Source: Membranipora membranacea
Lineage: Eukaryota; Bryozoa; Gymnolaemata; Cheilostomatida; Membraniporidae
Direction of reading: 5' to 3'
Length of the DNA stretch: 64,000 bases
NCBI GenBank assembly: GCA_914767715.1
Contig: OU612071.1
Location: 7,671,493 to 7,735,492 of the forward strand
Part shown: positions 35,531 through 47,746 of the stretch, piece after piece
How the letters are laid out: each line of letters begins with the position of its first letter
Position numbering within the stretch: the stretch's first letter is position 1
Notes under the pieces: generated by a model
The model's input: the letters and a program-made list of their open reading frames with translations, nothing else
The model's database searches: none
What the model was told of the DNA's origin: nothing
Position numbers and translations under genes: made by a program

Positions 35531-36485
35531 GAAAAATGTTGGTTTGCATTTTGGTAAATATGCCCACTCCAACCCCATAATATCTTGATTCAATAATTAC
35601 TTTCAGAAAGAAAGATATTATCTTTCATAAAGCAGTAAAGATTGGTATAATGATTGTTATGTGTTACTATCATTATGAAAGGGTGCAGCAAATCTTTATT
35701 GATTGACATGAGAAACAGGACTAGCAAAAAACGACATTTGATGTAAACTCATACCTGTTCACAAATTATAATTTTGGTATATTAATTTCATCTGGAATAT
35801 GTTTCTGTGACCTCATTAAGTGTACTGTTTAATGTTTTGGATACCACAATATATTCATGTTTATAAACATGCTCAACTGTTCAAAATGCTGTGCTACAAA
35901 TACAAGCTTCATGCGTACCCTAAAACCCAAGTATTTCTAATATGATGAGTTTCAATGTTGCTTCAACCTTATTATGAGTTTACTCTAACACATGCAGGGG
36001 TTTGTTGAAAGAGCTTTCCATTTATTCTATTCCTTTTTCACAAGACAAACTTAGCAGTGAGGAAATTTTAAGACGGATATATATAATACAACAAGTTCTC
36101 CTCTACAGAAAACTATGAACTCCTTTTAAAACTGATTGGATCATAAGCAATTTCAATAACAAAAAGTGATGAGCCAGCAACATTGAAAGGTTTTAAATTT
36201 TGACACTAAACACTTGTAATACTACCATAGAATGCCCATTCCCAATAATTGATTCTAATACGATATCTCATCTGAAGCTGGTAGATACAGACAGAGCTCA
36301 ATGAAGCCGAAGTCAACAATGTTATGGGATTGACAATCGGATATATAATATCTGATCTCGTTCTAACAAAGATGTAGGTAGTGATTCATCTATGTGAATA
36401 GAACAGACATGTTGATACTTCCAAAATCATGAAATATGAAAGGTCTATTATCAATGGCATTATTAAGCAAAACTGTTGTTGTAGA

Positions 36486-38169
36486 TTAGTAGCCGTAAAT
36501 GAGGAATTCATAAAGCCCTAGTCTTACAGCTGCATATTTTTCGACCCAGAACAGTTCAGCTCTCACATAACGGCCTCGCCGTGGCTTGTGACATTCGATA
36601 AGTTGCCAAGGAGGTGTGAGTTGTCCGTGATGGTAACCACATTCGATATCTGATCGTTCATTCAGAAATGAGTCATTCTTATATACAGATATCTTCATAT
36701 CTCCACCTCGGTCTAAAAGCGAAAAAAATTAGTTAAATACTGGTGTTATTCACTGAAGTTTACAGCTAATTTGTTTGATTGCAAGCCAGTTAAAATATGA
36801 CTCAGACATTTGCCATCAGGTTTAAATTAATTGTGATGTAATTTAGTGAAACCAGCTGAAGGTGTAAACTTAAAAATTACATTAGTCAAAACATTCTTAT
36901 ATATTTTTCTATTCATACCGTGTCGGCTGTAGATGTTCACAGAGCATATAACATATTCATTCCTCAAGTCCACCTCAAACCACATTTCGGTAAGTTCCAG
37001 TGAGGACACATATGACTCAGATTTTTCAAGCTCAGTACCACTGGTATAAGAATCCCTCCATTGACCATCTGTTATGACACTGATGTGTCCGTGTTGAGAA
37101 ATTTGCATTAACGGTGCAGTGACCGATTTATCTGAGAAAAATAAGTGTAATCTTTATAGATGGGTGCATTGTTTTAGATGATTACTACCATTAATTATTT
37201 AGTTTTTCTCATAGAGTTATTTGCGGTGAATGCCACAGTTTTGAACAATTTTTTGGTTCTTGTTTTGCGTATTGGGATAAGCCATAAAATTGAAGACAAT
37301 AATTTAATATTCTTGTCATCAGGAATTTTTTATTACATGTGGTCTTGTGATAGTCAGATACAACAGTAACCATCAGAAATGCTGTCAAAAAATGCAAGAT
37401 AACATATCAGTCAAGTTTTAAAATTTCTTGCTGATGAGTTGATTTCAGCACTGCCTATGATCATTTAGCGCCATGTCAGAAATTCGTTCTAGCTGCTACT
37501 ATACAGCTCATGATCACAACTGTGACGTCAGTATTGCACAAACATATCCTTAAAAATATGCTTACTGTAAGCCAGATCTTTGCGGAGAGAAAGAGCGTAG
37601 GCTTTGACATTCGCAGCACTTTCAGATGTGTTGAGTATCGTCAAACATCCTTGATAGAATTCACATCTCATGGATACCTCATCAAATTTGAATCCTGCAC
37701 ATGTAACATCAGTTGTACAGTGTGTTCCACATTCTACCGCAGATCTAGCTTCAGTAGATGTTATATTGACAGAATCAAGTGCGTAGGAAGATTTGTAATC
37801 ATCCACTGCATGAAACTTTTTCTTATTCGCTTCTGTGTCACATTTAGCTAAAAAAGAGGCAAAAATCTTATAATTCTAGATAATCTCCTATATCTATTTG
37901 TTTATCATGTTTTTAGAAAAACAATTGGCATCATTTAAGCGTAAAACTTATTTGATAAACCAATAACTTGTAAAATAAAATTCAGACTTATGGGTTTTGA
38001 AATATCTAACATTAATTCTGATTATTGTCTTAATTTATGTTTACTTGTTTTTGTAATTTCATATCAGTTTTTAATGCAAGTAAAGGATTATCCACAAAGA
38101 GATGTTCAGAAGCTATCACTTACCAGCGACCATGATGAGAAGGAAATGGGCACCGCATTTTAACTCCAT
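36486..38169 (-). CDS. Secreted PAN + fucolectin/discoidin-like protein, gene B
   Basis: Four exons on the minus strand: 38124-38169 (signal peptide MELKCGAHFLLIMVA), 37566-37847, 36919-37131, 36486-36712; 255 aa. Exon sizes 46, 282, 213 and 227 nt and phase-1 introns match genes A and C. PAN-like part: VECGTHCTTDVTCAGFKF, MRCEFYQGC. Lectin-like part: ITDGQWRDSY, MWFEVDLRNEYVICSVNIYS, ECGYHHG, PPWQLIECHKPRRGRYVRAE, ending YEFLIYGY. It is expected to be secreted and disulphide-bonded. It is close to gene C in sequence, and both carry the long repeat on their 5' side, so B and C arose as one duplicated block. Ligand unknown. Confidence 0.9.
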
Positions 38170-38494
38170 ATTCACTTTTTGTGACTTTTAAATAGCTTTA
38201 AAATTTGGCTGTTGTACTAAATCTGCTGTTTTAAATTACAGAAGCTAATGAACAGATGAAGTTTTGTGTCCGAATGAAAAGGTTTGAAGCATAATAATGT
38301 ATTTATCGTTTGCAAAAAAGTACAGCTCTCTCTAAATTGATTGAAATTGGAAATAAGCCGACCAAAGATATCTTCAAATGTAACCTAATAGCATTTAATA
38401 AATATGATGTCATAAAAAATCGATCAATATTTTATTTGAAAACCAGTATTGTTTCTGTACCTAGTATGATGAACAGGACAGAGGAGTGTTCTAA

Positions 38495-40027
38495 ATATAA
38501 TATGTCTAGCCAAACAGGCCGCAGCTTTCCTCTCTTTATTGATTGACATGGAAACATGACCAGCTAAAGAAGATAAATGACGTGACGTTATACCAATTCC
38601 AAATAATGATTTTTTTATGTGAAATGGCAGTGTTTGAATGATTCTGATTCAATCACCGAAAATTTTCTTCGACCTGCTGATAGGTACTGTCAAATTTTTA
38701 CAGTAACATTTGTTTTGGAGACCATGTTAGTTTCACCATTATAAATGTGTTACAGCGTAAAGAAATCAGTGTCTAAGATTATTTATATTCTACAAACATG
38801 CCTTGCATTTTAAGGGGTGTGCAATAATTCATAAATCATAACCAATATTCAGTGTACATCAAAGCAGGATTATTGATTGAGAGATAAGTCCCACAGACCA
38901 AAGTTATCATGCCAAAAGAAAAAAAATACTAAAATATGATGCTTAAGTCTGATCTTGATTCTTTCTGAACTGTGATAGTTCATTTATTGGCCTCAGACAC
39001 TGGTTAGGTTTTGGAGATGTGTGACTATGCCACTATTCACATTTGTAGCCTTCTTAAGTTTGCAAAATTTTAACCATAACTAGTTAATCCACTGAAAAAA
39101 CTTACAATGTCACTTTTGAATTCGTTGACGAATAGAAAACAAATTTGTCGAATGGAAATATAATACACTAGGACTGTTTGAGAAAGTGCGTCTGCATCTT
39201 TATTGATTGACAGGGAAACTTTAACCAAAGAAAGAAGACAAATTATGCAACCTCATACCAGTTGATAAACAACTTGTTATTATGAGATGGTTAAGTGTCG
39301 TTTTGAAACAAATTGATAACAGCAGAGACAAGTTTGTACGACTAGTTGATATGTACTATTAAACTTTGGAGGGCTGCATTTAAAAAATAAAAAAAATTGT
39401 CTGGCTAAATATGGATGTGGGACACAAACACAGCATCGAGTCGAATCATTCGAATTGATAAGGCAATTATTGAGATATATACATCCAAGGCTGCTGGAAG
39501 TGGCAGAAGCCATCATTAAAGGGCCCCCCTCAGTGGGACTCAAATTACGACCCTGTAGCAGAGTAGCGCAGCAGTTAACAGCAGGAGAGCAAACCATGAT
39601 CCCTCCTCTGCATGCTCACATAGTAGTTTGTCAAACCTCAATTACTCAGATGAGTGTTATATAACTTTGAAGAGAGTTTTTCCATTGTTAAAAGGCTGTC
39701 CCTGAAAGCCACCAATGTCAAAACCAGTAACAACATCATCTAGACCGTCATCACCACCCTCACATTACTATCCGGTAAACAAAAAAGTGCTAAAATCATT
39801 CTTTTTGTGGACTTTGATCACCTGGATATGTCAATTGTCGGTGAAGCATTCAAAACGGGAAAGAGATTAGTATGCTCATGCTCATCTAGACAATATCCAT
39901 ACCAATATACCGGAATACACAAAGCAATCTCCTAAAAAACATGTTAAAGGCTAGCCTGTCTACAAAATACATTGATGACCTTCGCTCTTTCCTTCTTTCC
40001 ATCAGGCAAATGTTCACACACAGAGAT
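38495..40027. repeat. Long segmental repeat, copy R2
   Basis: Aligns with R1 from agccaaacaggccgcagctt onward, but has lost the DED-like segment: it jumps from gatgagtgttatataactt to gaagagagtttttccattgt near 39670. It still shows the uninterrupted site gttaaaaggctgtccctg near 39680, the empty counterpart of the element inserted at 58041. It lies upstream of gene B, as R3 lies upstream of gene C. Confidence 0.85.
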
Positions 40028-40350
40028 GCAGGGTAGGCCTGAAATATACAACGGTGCCCATCCTAACTACTATTCAAAAAGGCAGGAGAAGTTTTCTGAT
40101 TTGGGAGCTATTTTCAAGATGACAGGTTTGAGAATGAGAAGCATTTACTCCCGGTCCTTGGAGAATGGGGCATGCAAATGCTTTATAACAATAATATATA
40201 TATACTTGTTTTAGTGTTTTTGTTGATAATAAAACTATTGACAATAAAAATAATAATATTTCTTCAGTGAGTGACCGTTTATGTGTTACTGTTATCAAGA
40301 AGTAACTGTTATTCCTTGCACTTATGTTCGATGTTATTTTTGTCTTCCAG

Positions 40351-41876
40351 GTAAACAGGCTAATACTAAATACAGTTCGATCAGGACACAGTACGTAAAA
40401 GCAAAAAATAAGATCGAATCTGAGACAAGATCTGGGGCAGGTTCGAAGTCGATAAAAGTTTGGGCATATTATGATGTTGAGGTTGCCTCCCAAGCTGACT
40501 CAATTCATCGATCACCTCTATCAGATGTAACTAATGACCAGTTGGCTGAGGTAGGAATACATCTAATGTACTTTTGGAGTAGGCCTGCTATACTTCTCAT
40601 CTCAACTACACAACAACAAAACGCCTACAAAGCTGCAATATATGCAGTACCTATAGACACATTACCCTTCATTACATTCAAAAGAGTAAGCAAAGGCTGT
40701 AATTTCTACGTTAATCAATCAAGACTAGCCGTGGCAGGTTCAGTGTGCGCATACACAGAGTCTGTCCTAACTTAATTGAGCTCATTTCTTCCAAAAATCA
40801 ATCGTGATACTACATGTATATGACTCAGTTAAATCACCATTGTGTTTCGTAGGAAGAGGCCATTCCAGCACTGGACTATGACTTGGTATCGGAAGTATCC
40901 ACCACTCCACACCACGCCACACCACGCCACACCACGCCACACCACGCCGCACCACACCGCACCGCACCGCACCGCACCGCACCGCACCGCACCGCACCGC
41001 ACCGCACCGCACCACACCAAACCACACCACGACACACCAAACCACACCACACCACTACCACACACACACCAGCAACATCCAGACCAGGTAAAAGGAAATC
41101 AAGTGAGGATGTTTACTCTAGTATCCTGAAGCAAGCCTGCGGGCAACTTAAACAGCTAGGTGAAAACATGATTCAACAGAAGAAGCCATCACATCCAGCT
41201 GAGCAGGATGACTGCCACCCAGTGTGAATTAAATTTTTCCCCAGATAAGGGCTGAGCGTTGCAATAGATATTTTTCCCTTTGGTATTACGTTTTGAAACA
41301 AAATGGAATTTAGACTTTTTCTATAATTGGTGGTTATTGAAATTAGCGTCCAAAAGTATATAAGCAATGTTCAATGGGTTTTGAGTGACTTGCACGGTAT
41401 AAGTAGAATAGGATTTTGGTATTGGCGCAGCCCTAAAATCAGGAGAAATGGAAATTTAGTCTTAAGAGATGTTTTCAATAGTTTGTCAATAACTCAAAAA
41501 AGTCCCCTACAAGAGTAAGTAGCTAAGAAGATTTGGTCAAAAGTTTGTGTGCTTAGCTGAAGCAGGACTGGAAATATTGGAAAGAAAAAAATCATATATG
41601 TTAACCATTGGCAATGATAGCGTTTTATTTCACTGTGTGCACTTTTATGCAATGCATAATGCCGAAAATCTGCGTCAAATTAAAGACCCCCGAAACAGGG
41701 CATCATGTAAACTGAAAATTGAGGAAGTGTTATTTCAAGCTCAATGTTTTTCTACTCAGCAACCTAACACCCCTCCCTTCATGGCATCATCACAATCTTA
41801 TCAGCCGCCACCACCAGCAGCTACTTCAAGGTTCCTACCCCTTATTTACCATGATATGGACATTGGTTATTAAATA
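40351..41876 (+). pseudogene. Harbinger-associated MADF/Myb-like gene (partial)
   Basis: Exon 40351-40550 encodes the second half of a MADF-type DNA-binding domain (SSIRTQYVKAKNKIE, SGAGSKSIKVWAYYD). Exon 40853-41227 continues in frame (EEAIPALDYDLV) through a low-complexity Pro-His-Arg-Thr-Ala tract into SSILKQACGQLKQLGENM. A further open stretch at about 41650-41876 (IKDPRNRASCKLKIEEVLFQ) matches the usual C-terminus. This is the second protein of PIF/Harbinger transposons, which guides the transposase to DNA. The first half of the domain was not found. It runs towards the DDE gene on the minus strand. Confidence 0.65.
40903..41060. repeat. Pentanucleotide/decanucleotide microsatellite (CACCA/CGCAC)
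   Basis: About 150 bp of caccacgcca and ccgca units inside the second exon of the MADF-like gene. On the plus strand it reads as repeated PHRTA and PHHT-like peptides without a stop. The several long frames on both strands here are by-products of the repeat. Confidence 0.95.
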
Positions 41877-42483
41877 CTAAGCGTTTGCTCTGATATTATT
41901 TTCGGCAACCTAAATTGTAATAAAGTGTTATTAAGACAGCAATTTGATATAAGTATTGTATAGGATGGCATGTCATGTTCACTAAAGTCATTCATTTTCA
42001 TTGTTTTTTTTCTTTCGATACACAAGAATTTTATTATCATTGAAATGACATCGAACAAAAGAGACAAACAAACCAATACATAACACATTAGGGTAGAGCA
42101 TTGTAAAATAGAACCAAAAAAATCGCTATTTAGCCTAGCTGAATATTTTTATGCACAACATATATATTTACAACAACAGTCGCAACTAAGTTCTAGCCAG
42201 AACAGGCTCCTCTTCTCAGTTGATAATACTCGTCACTGATACGTCATGATACGATAACTAACATACATTATTTACATTTTGTTTGCTCACCATAGAAGAC
42301 AATTATTCACTCGCTGACTTTTTGTAATCAAAATTAAGAAAAACAATGTATAGTTAGTTATGTTCTCGTGTAAAAAGGGTGGACAACCCCTGAAATAAAA
42401 CAAGCTACGATTAGATCATGTCTTCTGGCCAACCCACGGCTCCCTCATTGTTGACATAATGACAGAATCCATCACGTACTGAT

Positions 42484-44610
42484 TTAGAGTCCCGTCTGTG
42501 TGGACGCGGGACCACAGATATCTGGCCCATCCCACATGCCAAGGGTGGGTTTTTCTTCATTGTGTTGAATGGTTATTGTTGGGCATATCTGTCTGTTCGC
42601 GATTAAGTAGTTGTGAAGAACACACGTTTCTAATGTCAATTTCTCAACTTTCTCAGGCTGGAGGGCTATTTTAATGCCACATATTCTCCATGTCGCCGCC
42701 ATGATACCATACACATTCTCTATAAGGCGTCTTGATCTGGATAAACGGTAATTGAAGATCTGAAAGTAAAAATGGAAATGGAATAATCATAAAATTTTGT
42801 ATTTTAAAACCAGGTTTAAATTGGGCATTATTACAACAAATTAAATGTCTTCACCTCTATTACCACCCTCATATTGAATTTTAATACCAATCATATTTTG
42901 CTTTGGAGTCGCCCCACACACATTTACAAAAACCGCCAAAAGCCAGTCAGTCAAGTAGCGGCAAACACATGTTCAGACTAGTATTATATTTCGTACTCAG
43001 TAATCATATTATTATACCTTTGTAACAACTACACATATATATATTATTAAATATTGTGGATCCAAGCAAAAACACAAGATTAATTAAGATCAATCAAGAT
43101 TACACATATTATGAGGATTATACTTGTAGAGTCACCCAAAAGGCTGGCAGCTAGTAGAGAGGACAATATACCGATAGCTCTGTACTGAGAAGATCTTGCT
43201 TGAGCAAGTCAGACATTTGTAACAGTGCTTTGAGGTGGGCCCGCTCTATCGATTGTATTGAGTTCAATTGTACTGGTTATCCTGACACCCCTAGTTTGAG
43301 ATACAATAACACTATTGGCTGAATAAAGACAGATGATATATGTGGGGTCTGTTGAAAGTTAAATACTGTGGTGTGAATCATGTAATGAACAGAATTCATT
43401 GAAAATATAGCACTATATTTGAAGATTTAGTTGTCACTGACATAAATGTGGTCAACTTACCTTCTGATTATGATTTGGCTCTCGGCGTCGGTATGGTCTC
43501 ATGAGGCATTACTTGAGAGGGAAGGAATGCTTCGTCACCCAGGATGACATGGGGCAGCACTTTATCTGAACCTGGCAGCTGAGCAGACGGAGGCACATTT
43601 AGAGTTCCTGTCTCGAGGGCACGTGAAAGTGATGAGGCTGCAAACACTCTGCCGTCCGACACTCTTCCATTCGCACCAACACTAACAGAGGTCAATCTGC
43701 ATTAGATAAAATACAAGTGAAATAGTAAACACAAAAATGCATGGTAGAAGAACCTTCCCATCACTGTTTGACTAGTACTGCTGACAGACAAACAATTGCT
43801 TGTTTCATTACTGTGTATCTCCTTGTATACTACATCACACATGATCAGTCATTGTTTGTTGCCTTCGACGCTTTTTTGCGAACAGCAGGACCCTTATCCT
43901 GCTATGTGCGATTGATTCAAGTACTAGTTTTCAATATACATCACCATGTCTTTTATATTATAAAGGATGAGGCATTATATACTGCTATGCCCTATTTATA
44001 GTTCATTACTCTTGAGGAAACAAGTGCTCACAATCTCAGCTCTCAACAGATTATTTGGTTTTGGACACTAGATAACAACCAGTTTTAGGCCTACTACAAT
44101 CAACACATTATGGGCTACCTGTAATCAGCATCACATAACGCCAAAAGGACGATGCTCTCACTTCCTTTGTAGTTGTGGTAGTAGCTTCCTGCATGCCATG
44201 GTTTGACCATCACCACATGTTTGCCATCTAGAGAGCCAATACAGTCGGAAACTGCCAGCGGTCATTTAACTTTTCGATGATAGATCTCCACTGCACCACG
44301 GTGTTGGGTGTGTTGAGGTATTCCTCTTTCAAGCAAGTAAATATTGCCTCACAAGTTTCAGGGATAATACAGCTTAGGGAAGATATAGATATGCGAGAGT
44401 TATAATACAGCTCTGTAAAAGTTCATCCAGTGGCCAAGTATTTTAGTGTGACAGCCAATCGTTGAGCTGCAGGGAAAGCTGGTCTTAGGTGTGTATCTTG
44501 TCTGGTGATTGCTGGGCCGACTTTACTGAGAATGTCTTCAAAACACCTTTCATCTATCCTGATGAAATTAGAGAGTGTCCCAGCAATTCTTCTTCCTGTG
44601 GTCACCTTTG
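42484..44610 (-). pseudogene. PIF/Harbinger (HARBI1-like) DDE transposase, broken
   Basis: Exons on the minus strand: about 44610-44119, 43696-43461, 42759-42484. Piece 1 has RPAFPAAQRLAVTLKYLATG, then an in-frame TGA, then RISISS and, after a one-base frame change near 44240, [13 protein letters not shown] and [18 protein letters not shown]. Piece 2 has SVGANGRVSDGRVF, LPHVILGDEAF, then a second frame change before REPNHNQK. Piece 3 has FNYRLSRSRRLIENVYGIMA. These are the DDE_Tnp_4 blocks in order. Two frame changes and a stop make it inactive. The N-terminus is missing where the LINE begins. Confidence 0.85.
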
Positions 44611-47600
44611 GTCACCTTTCACCGCCGTGGTCCTGCTCGGGTGGCGGGTTTCTGCTTGATCCCAAGTTCTACCAAACTCCTCCATCGCCCTCGATATTCA
44701 GCATCTGATCCTTCTAGATCAAGCCATCTCAGGTCTGAGTTCACTGTGTCACACCATCTTTGTTGCGGTCCACCCCTAGGTCGCACTCCTTCGACTGTCA
44801 TCTCTGACACTCTCCGGATGTCGTCCTCACTTTCTCTCCGTCTAACATGCCCATACCACTGCATTCTCTTTCTCCTCATCAGATTTTTAATTGGCATCAC
44901 TCCGGCCTCTGCTGTTATTTCCTCATTTCTCTTGTGGTCCTCTAGACTTATGCCCATACAATATCTCAACATTCACATCTTGCAGGATGACATCTTATCC
45001 GCCAGAGATCCTGTGATTGGCTATGTCTCATTTCCATATAGCAGAGCTGGTCTGATAGCTGTTTTACATATCAGTACTTCCAGTTGAGTAGGCATTTTCT
45101 TGTCACAGAACACACCAGTCAGTTCTCTCCACTTATTCCAAGCCTTGGAAATTCTCAGCTTTATCTCCTTGCGGCAACCTCCATCTTGGTGGATTGTTGT
45201 GCCCAAGTACTTGAACTAAGAACATTAAGGCAGGCTTTCCGCTTCTTGACTTCCATACTTCTTCATCCTGATGTTCTCTGGGTCTCCAACTGCTGGCAAA
45301 TGCTCTGTTTTCTTACGGCTTATCTTCAATCCAGCTGCCTCCATCTTCTCTCTCCAGATCTCTAACCTTCTCTCTAGTCACTCTCGATCACTATCGCAAA
45401 GGGCCAAATCATCAGCAAATAACATTGCCCATGGGCTGTCCTTATTTATGTCTTCTGTTATAACATCCATTATTATGATGAAAAGCAGCGAGCTTAGTGC
45501 CGATCCTTGATGTAATCCAATTTCAATGTGGATCTTGTCTGTCAGTCCGGAGTCCGTCCTAACACTGGCGCTACAGTCGTCATACATGTCTTTGATGATG
45601 TCGATGTACTGCTCTGGATCCATTCGCTTTCGTAAGCAAAACCATATCAGCTCACGTGGTATGGTATCAAAGGCTTTTTCAAGGTCTACAAACACCCTAT
45701 GAAGAGCTTTGTTGTACTCTCTGAAGAATTCTGAGGAAGAACATGGGCTCTGTGGTTGATTTTCCCTTTTGGAATCCATACTGGTTTTCCTTGATTGTGA
45801 CTAACTCTCTGATTCTCTGCTCAATTATCCTCTCCTGTAGCTTAAGGCAGTGGCTCCGCAGTCTAGAGGGTCTCCTTTCTGCTTATATAGTGGTGTTATT
45901 GTGCTCTCCCTCCAGTCTGGTGGTATCCTTTCAGAGATGATGTGATTTAAACACGCTGTCACGGTGTTTCCTCTCTCTTTCAACAGCTTTATGATGTCTA
46001 TTGGTAATTGGTCTGGCCCCGTGGCTTTGTTGGGTTTCATCTTTCCTATCTGGATGTTAACTTCCTCTTCATTGATTTTGGGTACTGGCCCTTGTACTGG
46101 CAACTGCAGAGGCAGTTCCTCCCTGCTGTTTTCATTATTTAGTAGACCATTGAAATAATTTTTCCATCACCTCTTGATTTGCTCATCTTCACACCAAATC
46201 TTTCCATCTATGTCCTTGACAAAAGGTATTCTGTCAATATCCTTAGATCTCCGATGTCTAGTTTTAACAAGGCGGTGGATGATATTTGGTCCATCCCTTT
46301 CTATGTCATCGTATAAGTTTTCTGATGCTGCTTCTTTTGTTATGGCCACCATTTCCTTGCTTGTCTTGTTCAGGCTGGTGTACCATTCTCTTGCTTCTTC
46401 TTTGTTATCTTCACTTGCTCTTTTCCATTCTTTCCATGCATCTTTCTTCTCTTTTACTGCTTTTTGTACATCCTCATTCCACCACCAGGACTGTATCTCG
46501 AAGTACTTTCCTGCCACTGACTCTCCGAGTATCTCCTTTGCTGCCTCCATAACCATCGGATAAGTCTCCGCCAACTGCAATCCTTCCTCAGTATAGATTC
46601 CATTTAGCTTTTCACTCAGCTTCTCTATCAGTTATTCTTCTTCGTGCTTTCTGAGCTTCCACCAGCTAATCTTCTTTTCCCTTTTTCTGGATCTTCTCTT
46701 ATTCTTCTTAGCTAAAATTTCAACCACCAGGAGCCGATGTTGTGACGCTACAGATTCTCCCTTGATCACTTTACAGTCCTTGATCTTGCTTATACTTTCT
46801 CTTCTTATCCCGATGTAGTCAATCACGGTCTGATTTTGTCAACTCTTGAATGTGTAGGTCTGAGCATCACTTCTACATTGATGTTTCCACGTGTCTTGCC
46901 ACCATTCCATCTTTCAAATCCATCTCTCTCTACTCCGACATGTCCATTGAGGGCTCCGGCAACAATCAGTTCTTCAGATGTAGGCATTCTGTCCGATACC
47001 GCCCCGAGTTGTGTCCAGAATCTTTCCTTCTCTTCCTCTTGACATCCCTGTTGTGGCGCGTAGGCTGACACTATGTCATAAGTCTGCCAAGGCGTCACCA
47101 GCTTCATACTAATTATCCTATCTGACTTCCTCTCTACTGCAATCACTTTGTCCTGCCATTCCTCTTTCAAGCAAATAGCAACTCCATTCTTCGGTCTTCC
47201 TCCACCACTGTAGTATAGCTTGATGCCTTCACCGATGTTTCTCGCCTTGCCTCCGGATTTCCCTCCCATCCATCTTGTTTCCTGCAGACATAGTATGTCA
47301 ATGTGTCACCTCACCATCAAATCGGCAATCTCTCGACTCTTACAAGTTAGCGTACCGATGTTTAGGGTCGCTATCCTGATCTTCTGTAGCCTCCCTAACA
47401 TACATCTGACAGGGTCAGCAAGGCAATCTAACCTCTGCGCATCGCTTAACACGGGGATGCCCTAGCATGGTCTGGTATCTGTTAGTTTATAAGCATATTG
47501 GTTTGTGGCTGGGGTGTTTCATCGGCCGAATGCTCTTTTTGTCTCTGTCTTCATCCGGGCTTGGGACTGGCTGCGTATGGCACTGGCTTGTACACTCCAC

Positions 47601-47650
47601 AAGCGACATTTAGGTTCTAATAGTTTGTCCTACAATAAAAAATCTCGTAT
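44600..47650 (-). mobile_element. Dead RTE-like (BovB/CFDP2-type) LINE
   Basis: The minus strand from about 47430 carries the apurinic endonuclease (RIATLNIGTLTCKSREIADL, DILCLQETRWMGGKS, VSAYAPQQG, LNGHVGVERDGF). The reverse transcriptase follows (NKATGPDQLPIDI, PPDWRESTITPLYKQKGD, YNKALHRVFVDLEKAFD, GLHQGSALSSLLF, LFADDLAL), then a C-terminal part with KRMQWYGHVRRR. Stops and at least four frame changes interrupt it. It ends at 44600-44618 with a short tandem tail (two copies of aaggtgacc), as RTE elements often do. The tail abuts the Harbinger transposase frame directly. The 5' limit near 47650 is uncertain. Confidence 0.85.
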
Positions 47651-47746
47651 TTTCAAAGCTACACCTTGATGTATCATTTACCATCGACTTTAACAGCGTT
47701 CTAAGTTATTTGTTTCGGTCAGTCAATTCTGTTTCGTTTTACTTAG

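Larger units (their letters stand above)
32890..35660. repeat. Long segmental repeat, copy R1
   Basis: It begins near agccaaacaggcc..cagcttt, followed by tttattgattagcatggaaa. It aligns in the same orientation with 38495-40027 and with 56255-58040 plus 63247-64000. It is the fullest copy and contains the DED-like frame (33925-34197), the 11-kb-distant counterpart of the element insertion site (near 34342), and LINE RNase H sequence on the minus strand (35021-35530). A decayed fragment of its starting motif recurs at about 35690-35900 and 52670-52900. Confidence 0.85.

Noticed and set aside
40782-41129. Long overlapping frames on both strands rich in Cys-Gly-Val or Pro-His-Thr
   Set aside because: They are by-products of the CACCA/CGCAC microsatellite; only the plus-strand frame joining MADF-like sequence has support.
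44505-47068. Plus-strand frames of 60-170 aa across the LINE
   Set aside because: They are antisense shadows of the endonuclease and reverse-transcriptase frames on the minus strand.
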